From assembly GCA_030065985.1 (NCBI GenBank), contig JASJCM010000002.1, positions 19,125 through 83,124 of the forward strand: a DNA stretch of 64,000 nucleotides, in the 5' to 3' direction. A program made the position numbers and the translations under genes. The notes under the pieces are model-generated. The model saw nothing but the letters and a program-made list of their open reading frames with translations, was not told where the DNA came from and searched no databases. Origin of the DNA: Woeseiaceae bacterium. Lineage in GTDB: Bacteria; Pseudomonadota; Gammaproteobacteria; Steroidobacterales; Woeseiaceae. Positions 46,059-54,962 of this stretch are shown piece after piece; the first letter of the stretch is position 1, and the number at the start of each line of letters is the position of its first letter.

Positions 46059-47668
46059 GCGCTCAGTCTCTCTTCAATCTGGCTCCCGGCGGCCGCCGGA
46101 ATCTTCGATATGGCTCTTTCGGTCATTGCAGCGATCGTGAGCGACGGATTCACGCCCGGATTGGCGGGCATCACGGAACCATCACAAACGTACAGGTTCT
46201 GGTAGCCGAACAGTCGATGTTCGCTGTCGACGACACCGCTCGAGGCGTCGCGACCGATCGTTGCACCGCCAAGGATATGCGCGGTGGCGGGGATATTCGC
46301 CGTCGCCTCGAGAATACAGCTCTGCGGAATACCGCCATGCTTTTCCGCAAGCCATTCCGCAGCCTTGTTGCCGGCGTCGATATAGGTCGGGTTCGGCATG
46401 GCCGAGTCCTGGTCCGTGGACAGGCGTACGCCGCGAGAGAACCAGCGGGGCTTCGCCCGGAATCGCAGCGCATTGTCGAGGCTTTGCATGACAAGCAGGA
46501 TGATCGTTCGCCGCGACCAGCCGAACGGCCAGAACGACTTGATGAAATCGATCGGGTGTCGCAGAACATTGCGCAGGAACACAAACCCGCGAGTCCAGCG
46601 CGTGCCGTCGCCGGTCAGCACGGTCAGCAGGAAACTCATCGCGTCGCCTTTCTCACCGTAGGTGACGACCTCGATATGCGTGTCATCGTCCGTGTGGATA
46701 CTCGAGCTGATCGCGACGGTGTTCCAGAGGTTCATCGAGTCGTCGGGCATGCGTACCGCGAGTATCGACTCGCTGTTCGTACGTACGAGGCGACCGAGCC
46801 GGTCGCTGATCTTCGGCAGCGAGCCGCGGTGTTTGCATCGCGCGAGCAGTTCGTTGGTGCCCAGTGCGCCGGCCGAAACGATAACGTTCTTCGCTGTCAG
46901 CGTGCGTTTGCCACCACCGAACAATCCCGGCGAACCGGCATGGATCCGGTAACCGTCGCTGCCGTCGCCGCTGCCGAGCGGCTCGATGTCCCTGACCTTG
47001 AGGTTGGGCAGAACCTCGGCGCCGGCCTGCTCGGCGAACCACAGGTAATTCTTGTTCAGCGTGTTCTTGGCGCCGACGCGGCAGCCGATCATGCACGCTC
47101 CGCAGCGCGTGCAGCCGGTTCGCTCGGGTCCCTCTCCGTCGAAGTAGGGGTCCGGTACGGACTTGCCGGGCTCGCCGAAATACACGGCGACCGGAGTGCG
47201 CGTAAAGGTGCCCTCGGCGCCGATAGACGCCGCGTAGTCCTGCAACAAGAGGTCACCCGGACTCTCGAACGGTACTTCGTTGACGCCGAGCATGCGTTCC
47301 GCCGTCGCGTAATGGTCATCGAGTTCATCCCGCCAGTCGGCCATACCCTGCCACTGGGGATTCTCGAAAAACGCCGGCTTGGCACGGTACAGCGTATTGG
47401 CGTATACATTGCTCCCGCCGCCCACGCTGGAGCCGCAGGCGATGAAAATGTCCTTGAACGGTTTGAGGCGCAGGATGCCGCGCAGACCTATTAGCGGGGC
47501 CCAGAAGAAACGGCCGAGCTGCCACGTGGACTCCGCGAAGTCCTCGTCCGCAAAGCGTCGTCCGGCCTCGATGACGCCAACGTTGTAGCCTTTTTCTGTG
47601 AGTCGCAGCGCCGAGATGCTGCCGCCAAAACCTGACCCTATGATCAGCCAGTCGTAATCCGTATCCAT
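46055..47668 (-). CDS. GMC-type FAD-dependent oxidoreductase
   Basis: A 537-residue flavoprotein. The N-terminal Rossmann motif is IIGSGFGGSISALRL and the GMC signature region is GSSVGGGSNVYANTLYR; the C-terminal part has the VCDGSVMPANPGVNPSLTIAAMTER block with the catalytic Asn/His area. A Cys cluster CTRCGACMIGC near residue 190 is found in some cholesterol-oxidase-like and long-chain alcohol oxidases. The substrate is probably a sterol or fatty alcohol, but this is inference. No signal peptide is seen. Confidence 0.88.
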   Translation of the reverse strand: MDTDYDWLIIGSGFGGSISALRLTEKGYNVGVIEAGRRFADEDFAESTWQLGRFFWAPLIGLRGILRLKPFKDIFIACGSSVGGGSNVYANTLYRAKPAFFENPQWQGMADWRDELDDHYATAERMLGVNEVPFESPGDLLLQDYAASIGAEGTFTRTPVAVYFGEPGKSVPDPYFDGEGPERTGCTRCGACMIGCRVGAKNTLNKNYLWFAEQAGAEVLPNLKVRDIEPLGSGDGSDGYRIHAGSPGLFGGGKRTLTAKNVIVSAGALGTNELLARCKHRGSLPKISDRLGRLVRTNSESILAVRMPDDSMNLWNTVAISSSIHTDDDTHIEVVTYGEKGDAMSFLLTVLTGDGTRWTRGFVFLRNVLRHPIDFIKSFWPFGWSRRTIILLVMQSLDNALRFRAKPRWFSRGVRLSTDQDSAMPNPTYIDAGNKAAEWLAEKHGGIPQSCILEATANIPATAHILGGATIGRDASSGVVDSEHRLFGYQNLYVCDGSVMPANPGVNPSLTIAAMTERAISKIPAAAGSQIEERLSA

Positions 47669-47707
47669 TGCGGTTCTATGATACCGAATTCGACTCCGCC
47701 TTAGAGA

Positions 47708-49027
47708 TTATTCGGTGGGTTCATTCTCGTTCAGCAGGTCAGCCAGCGTCCGGTCACCGAGTTTGCTGGCTATGGCGGCATCGAGTTGCCCGCCGAGACT
47801 GGCGACAGCATCGGTCCACGTGGGCCTGCGGTGCGAGCCGGTCTCACCCTCGGTGCGAACGACTGCGACGATGTCCCGAAGTTTGATGCACGCCATGTCC
47901 TTGCCGGGCAGCAGATGCTCTTTCTCGTCGGTGGTCAGGAAACCGTTTTCTTCGAGGCCAAGCGCAATCGGCGCGAGCGTAATTGTCGGGATGCGCAGCG
48001 TGCGCCCGATCGAGCGCAGGTCGACACCCAGGACCGGATTGCGAAACTCGCGACCAACGAGATACATGATGTTAAACGCGATGCGCTCGCGCATTTCGTT
48101 GGATAGCCGCGGTTCACGCCGTCCGATGCGCAGGTAAGCAGGGTTTTGGTAGTAGAAGGCGACCTGCGAGCCGATCAGCAGGATGAGCCAGTTCAGGTAA
48201 AGCCAGATTAGCGCAGAAATCGCGACGGCAAAGCTCGCGTAGATTGCCTGGCGGCTTGCCGAGTTGGCGACAAACGTGGCGAAGATGATCGCGGTGGTTG
48301 CCCACAGGAAACCGCCGGCAACGCCACCGACCAGAGCCGACCGGAACTTCACGCGCGTGTTTGGCATGAACCGGTACAGGAACGTGAAGATCAGGATCGT
48401 TATCGCGTAGGGCATCAGGCGATCGGTAATCGACAATACCGGGGCCAGTGCCTCGCTTTCCTGGATCGAGACGACCAGTTTCTCCTTGCTGAACTCGACG
48501 AGGGCTTTGACCGCTATGCCGACGGCGATCGCGCCGACGATCAGCACCGTGCTGTACTCGACGAGACGAGTCGCGAAGCTTCTCGGCTTCGACACGTACC
48601 AGACGTAGTTAAACGCATCCTCGATCTTCTGCACCATCGAGATCGCGATATAGATAAAGAAGATCATGCCGATGCCGCCCAGTACCTGCGGATTGACGCC
48701 GTGTACCAGATCCATGATGCGATCGGTCCACTCCACACCGACGGGACCCAGCGGTTCCAGGAAACCGTAGAGTCGTGGCTCGATGTATTCGTGAACGCCG
48801 AAGGCTTTGAGCGCGGAGAAACTGACTGCGATCAGCGGTACCACGGACAGCAGCGTTGTGTAGACGAGGCTCATCGCCCGCAGGTTGAGCTGCCCGGACG
48901 CGATGTCGCGCAGCACGGCCCACAGGTTGCGCAGTACCCCGGCGGACAGGCGCCCGGCCAGGCCGTAGCGGGTCAGCCCGTCGCCCCAGATGTAGTGATC
49001 GAGTTTGCCTCGGAATGCGCCAATCAT
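47708..49027 (-). CDS. YihY/BrkB family membrane protein
   Basis: A 439-residue inner-membrane protein of the YihY (formerly RNase BN/BrkB) family. Six hydrophobic helices cover about residues 45-290, with the family block RAMSLVYTTLLSVVPLIAVSFS. The C-terminal 150 residues are cytosolic and look like a winged-helix-type extension seen in longer members. The function is not established. It lies alone between the GMC gene and purC on the same strand. Confidence 0.88.
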   Translation of the reverse strand: MIGAFRGKLDHYIWGDGLTRYGLAGRLSAGVLRNLWAVLRDIASGQLNLRAMSLVYTTLLSVVPLIAVSFSALKAFGVHEYIEPRLYGFLEPLGPVGVEWTDRIMDLVHGVNPQVLGGIGMIFFIYIAISMVQKIEDAFNYVWYVSKPRSFATRLVEYSTVLIVGAIAVGIAVKALVEFSKEKLVVSIQESEALAPVLSITDRLMPYAITILIFTFLYRFMPNTRVKFRSALVGGVAGGFLWATTAIIFATFVANSASRQAIYASFAVAISALIWLYLNWLILLIGSQVAFYYQNPAYLRIGRREPRLSNEMRERIAFNIMYLVGREFRNPVLGVDLRSIGRTLRIPTITLAPIALGLEENGFLTTDEKEHLLPGKDMACIKLRDIVAVVRTEGETGSHRRPTWTDAVASLGGQLDAAIASKLGDRTLADLLNENEPTE

Positions 49028-49094
49028 TGGGACATTGTACTCCTGCGCAGCCGCCCCGAGCGTGACACAGGTCGCCGGGAAGGCGCCAACCGAA

Positions 49095-49997
49095 CTAGCC
49101 GCCGAGCGGAGCCGTCATGCGCTCGTAGGCTTCGTGGTACTTCTCTGCGGTCTTCTCGAGTATCTCGCCCGGCAGCTCAGGTGCTGGCGGCGTCTTGTCC
49201 CAGTCGAGCGTTTCGAGATAGTCGCGAACGAACTGTTTGTCGAAACTTGGTGGGCTCATGCCAACTTTGTAACCGTCTACCGGCCAGAACCGTGACGAAT
49301 CCGGTGTCAGCATCTCGTCGATGATGAAGAGCCGTCCTTGCTCGTCGGTGCCGAATTCAAACTTTGTGTCCGCAATAATAATGCCGCGCTCGCGCGCATA
49401 AGCGGCAGCGCGCTCATAGATCTCGATAGAGATGTCTCGCACCCGATTGGCGTACTTTTCGCCGACCAGTTCGATGACCTTGTCAAAGTCGATGTTCTCG
49501 TCGTGGGCGCCGGCCTCGGCTTTGTAAGCCGGGGTGAATAGTGTTCTGGGCAGCTTTTCTGCCTGCCGCAGTCCCTCAGGGAGGTCGATACCGCATACCT
49601 GACCTGTTTGCTGGTAGTCCTTCCAGCCCGAGCCGATCAGGTAGCCGCGCACAACGGCCTCGATCGGCAACGGCTTCAGCCGTTTGACGACGAGCGAACG
49701 CCCTGTCAGCTGGTCCTGCAGCTCGGGATCCTTGATCACGTCAGCAACGGTCAGGTCTGTTAGCTGGTTGTCGATGATGTCGCGCATCATGCGAAACCAG
49801 AACAGCGAGATCTTTGTCAGTACTTCGCCTTTGCCGGGCACCGGATCCGGCAATACCACGTCATAGGCTGACAGGCGGTCGCTCGTCACGATCAGGAGGT
49901 GATCGTCGTCCACGCTGTAGATGTCGCGGACCTTGCCACGGCCAATCAGCGGCAAGTCGGGGATGGCGGATTCGAAGAGGACGTCGGCGTTGCTCAT
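49095..49997 (-). CDS. purC: Phosphoribosylaminoimidazole-succinocarboxamide synthase
   Basis: A 300-residue SAICAR synthetase, longer than the E. coli type (237) and of the type found in Pseudomonas-unlike and yeast-like groups. [41 protein letters not shown] ([14 protein letters not shown]) and ADTKFEFG carry ATP- and substrate-binding residues. MSNADV at 49997 is chosen as start; the frame runs on upstream without conservation. It is divergent from the djlA-like gene. Confidence 0.95.
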   Translation of the reverse strand: MSNADVLFESAIPDLPLIGRGKVRDIYSVDDDHLLIVTSDRLSAYDVVLPDPVPGKGEVLTKISLFWFRMMRDIIDNQLTDLTVADVIKDPELQDQLTGRSLVVKRLKPLPIEAVVRGYLIGSGWKDYQQTGQVCGIDLPEGLRQAEKLPRTLFTPAYKAEAGAHDENIDFDKVIELVGEKYANRVRDISIEIYERAAAYARERGIIIADTKFEFGTDEQGRLFIIDEMLTPDSSRFWPVDGYKVGMSPPSFDKQFVRDYLETLDWDKTPPAPELPGEILEKTAEKYHEAYERMTAPLGG

Positions 49998-50067
49998 GCA
50001 ATGATGATCGCCTCTACGCCACAGGCAGGCAAGCGCCGCATGGGAATAGGCGGCGAGTCGCGATACG

Positions 50068-50838
50068 ATGCAGTCCCATATGTTCCTCGGAAAGATCATT
50101 GGCCTGATCCTCGTCCTGCTGATTGCATGGCAGTTCTACCGGGGATTCCGTAAAAGCGTGCAGCGATTCGAGCGGGAGAATGAATCCCTCGCGCGAGTCT
50201 CCGACGAGTTCGTGCGCGCGCTGTTCGGCTGCATGGGCCATCTCGCGAAGTCGGATGGGCGTGTCAGCGAAGATGAGATTCGCGCAGCGCGGCTGATCAT
50301 GCACAGACTCGGTCTAAACCCCTCGCAGGTGCGGCGCGCGATCGGCTGGTTCGACGATGGCAAGAAGCCCGGTTTTCCGCTCGTCCAGACGGTACGGGAG
50401 GTGCGCAGGGTCAGCGGACGAAGTCCGGGCAAACGCACATTGTTCCTGCGGTTGCTGCTCGAGGTAGTGCTTGCCAAGGATTCGCTGCGGCGCGCGGAGC
50501 GCGCAATGCTCTGGCGCATCTGCATCGAGCTTGATATCGGCCGTGTCGAGCTTGCCCAGCTCGAGGCCATGATCCGGGCGCAGAAAGGTTTCAAGCGATC
50601 GCCTGCCGGCGATGCCGACGCGGCTCGAGTACGCGGCGCGTATCGGGCGCTGGGTGTCTCGCCGGAGGCGAGCAATGATGACATCAAGAAAGCCTACCGA
50701 CGCCTGATGAACCGCAACCACCCTGACAAGATAGCGGGCAACAATCCGAGCGCCAACGACATTGCCGAGGCCGAGCGGCGCACGCGCGAGGTACGCGGCG
50801 CGTACGAAATGCTGAAAGCGCGACGCTCAATCAGGTAA
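50068..50838 (+). CDS. djlA: DjlA-type membrane-anchored DnaJ cochaperone
   Basis: A 256-residue protein built like DjlA. A short N-terminal transmembrane helix (about residues 5-24) precedes a TerB-like helical domain ([24 protein letters not shown]...), and a C-terminal J domain (about 190-252) contains the HPD motif in [10 protein letters not shown]. It stimulates DnaK at the inner membrane. It starts at ATG 50068 or 50080; no strong ribosome site distinguishes them. Confidence 0.88.
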   Translation: MQSHMFLGKIIGLILVLLIAWQFYRGFRKSVQRFERENESLARVSDEFVRALFGCMGHLAKSDGRVSEDEIRAARLIMHRLGLNPSQVRRAIGWFDDGKKPGFPLVQTVREVRRVSGRSPGKRTLFLRLLLEVVLAKDSLRRAERAMLWRICIELDIGRVELAQLEAMIRAQKGFKRSPAGDADAARVRGAYRALGVSPEASNDDIKKAYRRLMNRNHPDKIAGNNPSANDIAEAERRTREVRGAYEMLKARRSIR

Positions 50839-50870
50839 CCTCCTCACCGACACAGCATCAAGGACAGGCC

Positions 50871-51539
50871 GTGAAACCGCTAATCGCTCCATCGATCCTC
50901 TCTGCCGATTTCGCTCGCCTTGGCGAGGATGTCAAAGCCGTGCTCGATGCCGGCGCTGACATCGTGCACTTCGACGTCATGGACAATCACTTCGTGCCAA
51001 ACCTCACGATTGGCCCGATGATCTGCGAGGCGCTCGTCAGCTATGGCATCGAAGCGCCGATCGACGTGCATCTCATGGTCGAGCCCGTGGACCGGATCAT
51101 CCCGGATTTCGCCAAAGCCGGGGCGAGTTACATCACGTTCCACCCCGAGGCGAGCAAACACCCCGACCGCACCCTTGGCCTGATCCGCGACGAAGGCTGC
51201 AAGGCAGGCCTCGTCTTCAATCCTGCTACGCCTCTCGACTGGCTGGAGTACGTCATCGACAAGGTCGACATGGTGCTACTCATGTCTGTGAACCCGGGCT
51301 TTGGCGGCCAGAAGTTCATTCCGTCGGCGCTCGACAAGCTGCGCCAGGCACGCAAGCTGATCAATGACAGCGGGCGCGAGATTCGCCTCGAGATCGACGG
51401 CGGCGTCAAAGTCGACAACATCGCTGCGATCGCGGCGGCCGGCGCAGACACGTTTGTGGCCGGCTCGGCCATATTCGGCAGCGATGATTACGCGGCGACG
51501 ATCGCCGCAATGAGGTCAGAAATAGAAAAGGCCGGCTGA
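50871..51539 (+). CDS. rpe: Ribulose-phosphate 3-epimerase
   Basis: A 222-residue TIM-barrel enzyme of the pentose phosphate pathway. [13 protein letters not shown], the metal-site [36 protein letters not shown] and [10 protein letters not shown] are the family motifs. The GTG start follows AAGGA. A long perfect palindrome begins 13 bases after the stop and separates it from the convergent crp. Confidence 0.97.
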   Translation: MKPLIAPSILSADFARLGEDVKAVLDAGADIVHFDVMDNHFVPNLTIGPMICEALVSYGIEAPIDVHLMVEPVDRIIPDFAKAGASYITFHPEASKHPDRTLGLIRDEGCKAGLVFNPATPLDWLEYVIDKVDMVLLMSVNPGFGGQKFIPSALDKLRQARKLINDSGREIRLEIDGGVKVDNIAAIAAAGADTFVAGSAIFGSDDYAATIAAMRSEIEKAG

Positions 51540-51552
51540 CGCCGGCCTCTGA

Positions 51553-51609
51553 AATGGGGACATTCTGCTTTTGCTGCCCGTCGGGCAGCAAAAGCAGAAT
51601 GTCCCCATT
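51553..51609. repeat. Perfect 28-base palindrome between rpe and crp
   Basis: Bases 51553-51580 and 51582-51609 are exact reverse complements around a single T. The outer part reads AATGGGGACATTCTGC on both strands. It lies 13 bases after rpe and three bases before the crp stop, so it can fold in transcripts from either side and may act as a bidirectional terminator. From memory, GGGGACATTCT ends occur at REP-associated transposase (RAYT) elements, so a REP-like mobile palindrome is the alternative. Confidence 0.85.
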
Positions 51610-51612
51610 AGC

Positions 51613-52266
51613 TCAAAGCTTGCGGTTTGGCCGCGCGCCGTACACGACGATCGTCTTGCCGCTGGCGGATACGAGGCCCTGTTCCTCAAGGACCTTGAGG
51701 ACGCGTCCAGCCATCTCACGGGAACAGCCAACGAGGCGACTGAGTTCCTGGCGGCTCACTTTGATCTGCATGCCGTCCGGGTGCGTCATGGCATCCGGCT
51801 CATTGCAGAGATCCATGATGGCATGGGCGACACGGCCCGTAACATCGACGAACGCGAGATCTCCGAGCTTGCGGTTCGTGCGGTCGAGGCGGGTAGCGAG
51901 CTGCGTTGCGAGCTCGAAAACGAGTCCCGGGCTCTCGCTGGCAATCTGGCGGAAGCGGGGATAGGTCATCTCGGCGATCTCGCATTCCGTGCGGGTGCGC
52001 ACCCACGCGCTGCGAGTCGGCTGCTCGTAGAAGAGCCCCATTTCACCGAAGAACTGACCCTTGTTCAGGTAGGCCAGCACCATCTCGTTGCCGTCTTCGT
52101 CCTCGATCATGACCTCGACCGAGCCGTCGACGATGTAATACAAAACGTCCGGCAGATCGCCGGCGTGAATCATCACAGTTTTTTGCGGAACCGTCCGTAC
52201 CCGGCAGTAACTGAGGAAGCGGTTAATCGCCGGTACATCGCTCAGATTTTTCGCTGTTGTCTGCAT
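51613..52266 (-). CDS. crp: Crp/Vfr family cAMP-responsive regulator
   Basis: A 217-residue Crp homologue. The cAMP-binding phosphate cassette is intact (FFGEMGLFYEQPTRSAWVRTRTECEIAEM, with Glu, Arg and Ser in the usual places), and the DVTGR hinge is present. The HTH SRQELSRLVGCSREMAGRVLK keeps the Arg, Glu and Arg that read TGTGA. It should bind TGTGA-N6-TCACA sites such as the one at 39826. The leader upstream holds an inverted repeat at 52291-52349. Confidence 0.92.
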   Translation of the reverse strand: MQTTAKNLSDVPAINRFLSYCRVRTVPQKTVMIHAGDLPDVLYYIVDGSVEVMIEDEDGNEMVLAYLNKGQFFGEMGLFYEQPTRSAWVRTRTECEIAEMTYPRFRQIASESPGLVFELATQLATRLDRTNRKLGDLAFVDVTGRVAHAIMDLCNEPDAMTHPDGMQIKVSRQELSRLVGCSREMAGRVLKVLEEQGLVSASGKTIVVYGARPNRKL

Positions 52267-52290
52267 TGATTGTTCCTCGCCCCTGTTGCG

Positions 52291-52349
52291 AATCTCTTTT
52301 TAAAACAGAATGCCTGTCAGGGCAAGCTAAGTCCGTGTTTTAAGAGATT
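52291..52349. promoter_or_regulatory. Inverted repeat in the crp upstream region
   Basis: AATCTCTTTTTAAAAC at 52291-52306 and GTTTTAAGAGATT at 52337-52349 are inverted copies except for three extra T/A bases in the first; a smaller CCTG/CAGG hairpin lies between. The element lies 24 bases upstream of the crp ATG, in the only space available for its promoter. It could be an operator or an mRNA hairpin. Confidence 0.4.
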
Positions 52350-52371
52350 TTATTACCGTTTCGGCCGGTGC

Positions 52372-53016
52372 TCACACCCAATAGGCCGTTTTCGTCATAA
52401 CTTTGGCCGTCATTTGCATCAAACGTTTGACCGGCGGTGGCAGTTCCGCCGCGCCGGCATCGATCGCGTTTTCGCCGTGCTCTTGCTCCTCGTCACGCAT
52501 CTGCTCGACGATCGCGCGGCTCTTGACGTCCTCGGGAGGCAGGCCCTCGAGATGGCTCTCGAGGTGCTCGCACACCTGGCGTTCCGTTTCGGCAATAAAG
52601 CCGAGGCTCCACTTGTCCCCAAGGATGCCGCTCGCGGCGCCGATCGCAAAAGCTCCGGCGTACCAGACCGGGCTCAGTTTGCTGACATCCTCGCCAAGCT
52701 CATTGATGCGCTGCTCGCACCAGGCGAGGTGATCAAACTCCTCGTCGGCGGCGTGCTGCATCTGTTCTTCGATGTCCTTGTCCCGTGCTACCGCCGCGTG
52801 CCCCTGGTAAAGCGCTTGTGCGGCGACCTCGCCGGCATGATTGACGCGCATCAGCCCAGCAGCGTGGCGTTTCTGCGAGTCACTGAGGTCCGCATCGATG
52901 ATGTTTTGAGCCGGATTTGCCCGGGCAGATCGACCGGCAGGTGCAGCCACGGTGCGTAGCGCATTGTTGGCGCTCGCGAGCATCCGGTCGAAAGGCGTGA
53001 GTTGTCGCTTTTCCAT
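52372..53016 (-). CDS. coq7: 2-polyprenyl-3-methyl-6-methoxy-1,4-benzoquinone monooxygenase
   Basis: A 214-residue di-iron hydroxylase for ubiquinone synthesis. The Coq7 carboxylate-histidine ligands are visible in VNHAGEVAAQALYQGH, DEEFDHLAWC, ETERQVCEHLESH and MRDEEQEHG. The ATG at 53016 (MEKRQLTPFDRML) is chosen. Its presence indicates an aerobic ubiquinone producer. It is divergent from the DUF481 gene. Confidence 0.94.
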   Translation of the reverse strand: MEKRQLTPFDRMLASANNALRTVAAPAGRSARANPAQNIIDADLSDSQKRHAAGLMRVNHAGEVAAQALYQGHAAVARDKDIEEQMQHAADEEFDHLAWCEQRINELGEDVSKLSPVWYAGAFAIGAASGILGDKWSLGFIAETERQVCEHLESHLEGLPPEDVKSRAIVEQMRDEEQEHGENAIDAGAAELPPPVKRLMQMTAKVMTKTAYWV

Positions 53017-53105
53017 GTGACCAAGTATAGCGAAGCGGCGTCTACCAACGGTATACTCCGCCGCCATTTCGGCAGCTCGATAAGACTAAACCTAAGGAGA
53101 AACGC

Positions 53106-53840
53106 ATGAATTTGCGTACGATCGTCATACTTGCGGCACTGGTCGCACCGGCTTCACTGATGGCTCAGGACGCAGAGCCCGCGAGCCCGTGGTCGGGCAA
53201 GGCCACACTGGGTTATCTCGCAACGTCAGGTAACACCGACAACTCGACCCTGAACACGGGCCTGGAAGTGGGCTACTCGACGGGCAACTGGGCCCACCTG
53301 CTCACGGCGGCAGCGATCAACGCAGCCCAAGAAGATGTGACGACCCAAAACGACGTGACGACGGCCGAAGCCTATGACCTGGGCTGGAAAAGCGAGCGCA
53401 ACATCACTGACAACGACTTCCTGTTCGGGCGGCTCAAATGGCGCAAGGATCGCTTCGGCGGCTTCGATACCCAGTTCTCACAGACGGTCGGCTACGGGCG
53501 TCGCCTGATCGATTCCGATAAACATACGCTCAACGCCGAAATCGGCGCCGGTGCTCGGCAGTCCGAGACGCAGCTGGGTGTGAAGGAAGATGAGACGATT
53601 CTCCGCGGTGGGATGTACTACACGTGGGCGATCAGTGAGACCTCGGAGTTTCGCCAGGACCTGACGGCCGAAGGCGGCGAGGACAACACCTACATCGAGT
53701 CGGTGACCGCACTGTCGGCAAAGCTGCTCGGTGACCTGGCGCTCGTCGCCTCGTACACGATCAAGCACAATACCGACGTGGTGGCACCCCTAGAAGAAAC
53801 AGACACTTACACGGCCCTGTCGCTCGAATACAGGTTCTGA
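53106..53840 (+). CDS. DUF481 outer membrane protein
   Basis: A 244-residue protein with a signal peptide (cleaved after LMA, about residue 20) and a DUF481 beta-barrel. SGKATLGYLATSGNTDNSTLNTGLEVGY is the family opening, alternating aromatic strands follow, and the protein ends with the outer-membrane signal YRF. AAGGAG precedes the ATG. The function of the family is poorly known. Confidence 0.88.
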   Translation: MNLRTIVILAALVAPASLMAQDAEPASPWSGKATLGYLATSGNTDNSTLNTGLEVGYSTGNWAHLLTAAAINAAQEDVTTQNDVTTAEAYDLGWKSERNITDNDFLFGRLKWRKDRFGGFDTQFSQTVGYGRRLIDSDKHTLNAEIGAGARQSETQLGVKEDETILRGGMYYTWAISETSEFRQDLTAEGGEDNTYIESVTALSAKLLGDLALVASYTIKHNTDVVAPLEETDTYTALSLEYRF

Positions 53841-53871
53841 GGCGAGGCCCTCAAATAAGCCCTTGAATTGT

Positions 53872-53900
53872 TTGCATTAGGGCAGGGCCTACAGTAGAAT
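53872..53900 (+). promoter_or_regulatory. Sigma70 promoter of rplM-rpsI
   Basis: TTGCAT (53872-53877) and TAGAAT (53895-53900) are separated by exactly 17 bases, each one or two mismatches from consensus. Transcription would start about 53907 and give a 67-base leader before the rplM ATG. Confidence 0.7.
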
Positions 53901-53912
53901 TTCGCGCCTTTC

Positions 53913-53948
53913 GCCGATCCGGCGGACGCTTTTGCGCGCGCGATCGGC
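53913..53948 (+). promoter_or_regulatory. Hairpin in the rplM leader
   Basis: GCCGATC (53913-53919) pairs with GATCGGC (53942-53948) around a GC-rich interior within the predicted mRNA leader. Ribosomal protein operons are often autoregulated at such leaders, and L13 binding to its own leader is known in E. coli; the same here is inferred. Confidence 0.4.
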
Positions 53949-53973
53949 AGACCAATATTTGAGAATCAGGATT

Positions 53974-54408
53974 ATGAAGACGTTTTCTGCGAAGCCGGCA
54001 GAGGTTCGCCGCGACTGGTACGTCGTAGACGCCACAGGGAAGACCCTTGGCCGTCTGTCGACCGAGATCGCGCGCCGTCTGCGTGGCAAGCACAAGCCGG
54101 AATACACGCCGCACGTTGACACGGGTGACTACATTGTCGTCGTCAACGCCGAGAAGATTCGTGTGACCGGCAACAAGCTGAAGGACAAGATCTACCACCA
54201 TCACACGGGGTACATCGGCAACCTGAAGTCGATTCCGCTCGAGAAGATGCTCGAGGAGCACCCGGAGCGCGCTCTGGAGAAGGCCGTTAAAGGCATGCTT
54301 CCGCGTGGCCCGCTCGGCCGCAAGATGTTCTCGAAGCTGCGTGTCTTCGCCGGTCCCGAACACAAGCACACGGCGCAGCAGCCGATTCCGCTGGAAGTGA
54401 ACGCGTAA
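53974..54408 (+). CDS. rplM: 50S ribosomal protein L13
   Basis: A 144-residue uL13. [51 protein letters not shown] and [21 protein letters not shown] are the conserved blocks. The ATG at 53974 is the family start; the frame runs upstream through the leader. It is followed by rpsI after 26 bases. Confidence 0.98.
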   Translation: MKTFSAKPAEVRRDWYVVDATGKTLGRLSTEIARRLRGKHKPEYTPHVDTGDYIVVVNAEKIRVTGNKLKDKIYHHHTGYIGNLKSIPLEKMLEEHPERALEKAVKGMLPRGPLGRKMFSKLRVFAGPEHKHTAQQPIPLEVNA

Positions 54409-54434
54409 CGCGGCTCCAGGATTGAGAAGAGATT

Positions 54435-54827
54435 ATGAGTGATACGTTTTATTACGGTACCGGTCGTCGCAAAACCTCGACGGCACGTGTATTCCTGACG
54501 TCCGGCAAGGGCGACATCACGGTCAACAAGAAGCCGCTCGACGTCTTCTTCGGCCGCAAGACGGCCCAGATGATCGTTCGCCAGCCGCTCGAGCTGACGC
54601 AGCTCGGTGAGAAGTTCGACGTGAACGTCACCGTGAAGGGTGGCGGCACGACGGGGCAGGCAGGCGCAATTCGCCACGGTCTGACGCGCGCGCTGATGCA
54701 GTACGACGAAGCACTGCGCCCGAACCTGCGTAAGGCAGGTTTCGTGACCCGCGATGCTCGCGAGGTTGAGCGCAAGAAGGTTGGCCTGCGCAAGGCACGT
54801 CGCGCGACGCAGTACTCGAAGCGCTAA
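54435..54827 (+). CDS. rpsI: 30S ribosomal protein S9
   Basis: A 130-residue uS9 with [16 protein letters not shown] at the N-terminus, [15 protein letters not shown] in the middle, and the basic [11 protein letters not shown] tail that reaches the P-site tRNA. It is the second gene of the rplM operon. The tRNA-Gln gene begins 19 bases after its stop with no promoter in between, so it may be co-transcribed. Confidence 0.98.
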   Translation: MSDTFYYGTGRRKTSTARVFLTSGKGDITVNKKPLDVFFGRKTAQMIVRQPLELTQLGEKFDVNVTVKGGGTTGQAGAIRHGLTRALMQYDEALRPNLRKAGFVTRDAREVERKKVGLRKARRATQYSKR

Positions 54828-54846
54828 ACGAGCACCACGATCCTAT

Positions 54847-54920
54847 TGGGGGATCGTCTAGTGGTAGGACTACGGACTCTGACTCCGTCAACGGGGGTTC
54901 GAATCCCTCTCCCCCAGCCA
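54847..54920 (+). tRNA. tRNA-Gln(CTG)
   Basis: A 74-base cloverleaf with encoded CCA. The acceptor stem is TGGGGGA/TCCCCCA, the anticodon stem ACGGA/TCCGT holds the loop CTCTGAC with anticodon CTG (codon CAG), and the T-arm has GGTTCGAATCC. The 3' half (54903-54920) is also one arm of a long inverted repeat with the sequence after the terminator. The repeat-separated gene array starts about 160 bases downstream, so this tRNA could mark an integration point. Confidence 0.96.
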
Positions 54921-54923
54921 AAC

Positions 54924-54955
54924 AAAAATGGGCCCATAACGGGCCCATTTTTTTT
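54924..54955 (+). terminator. Strong rho-independent terminator after tRNA-Gln
   Basis: AAAAATGGGCCC (54924-54935), loop ATAAC, GGGCCCATTTTT (54941-54952) and T to 54955. The stem is GC-rich and flanked by A/T pairing. It ends the rplM-rpsI-tRNA transcript. Confidence 0.93.
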
Positions 54956-54962
54956 GGCTGGG

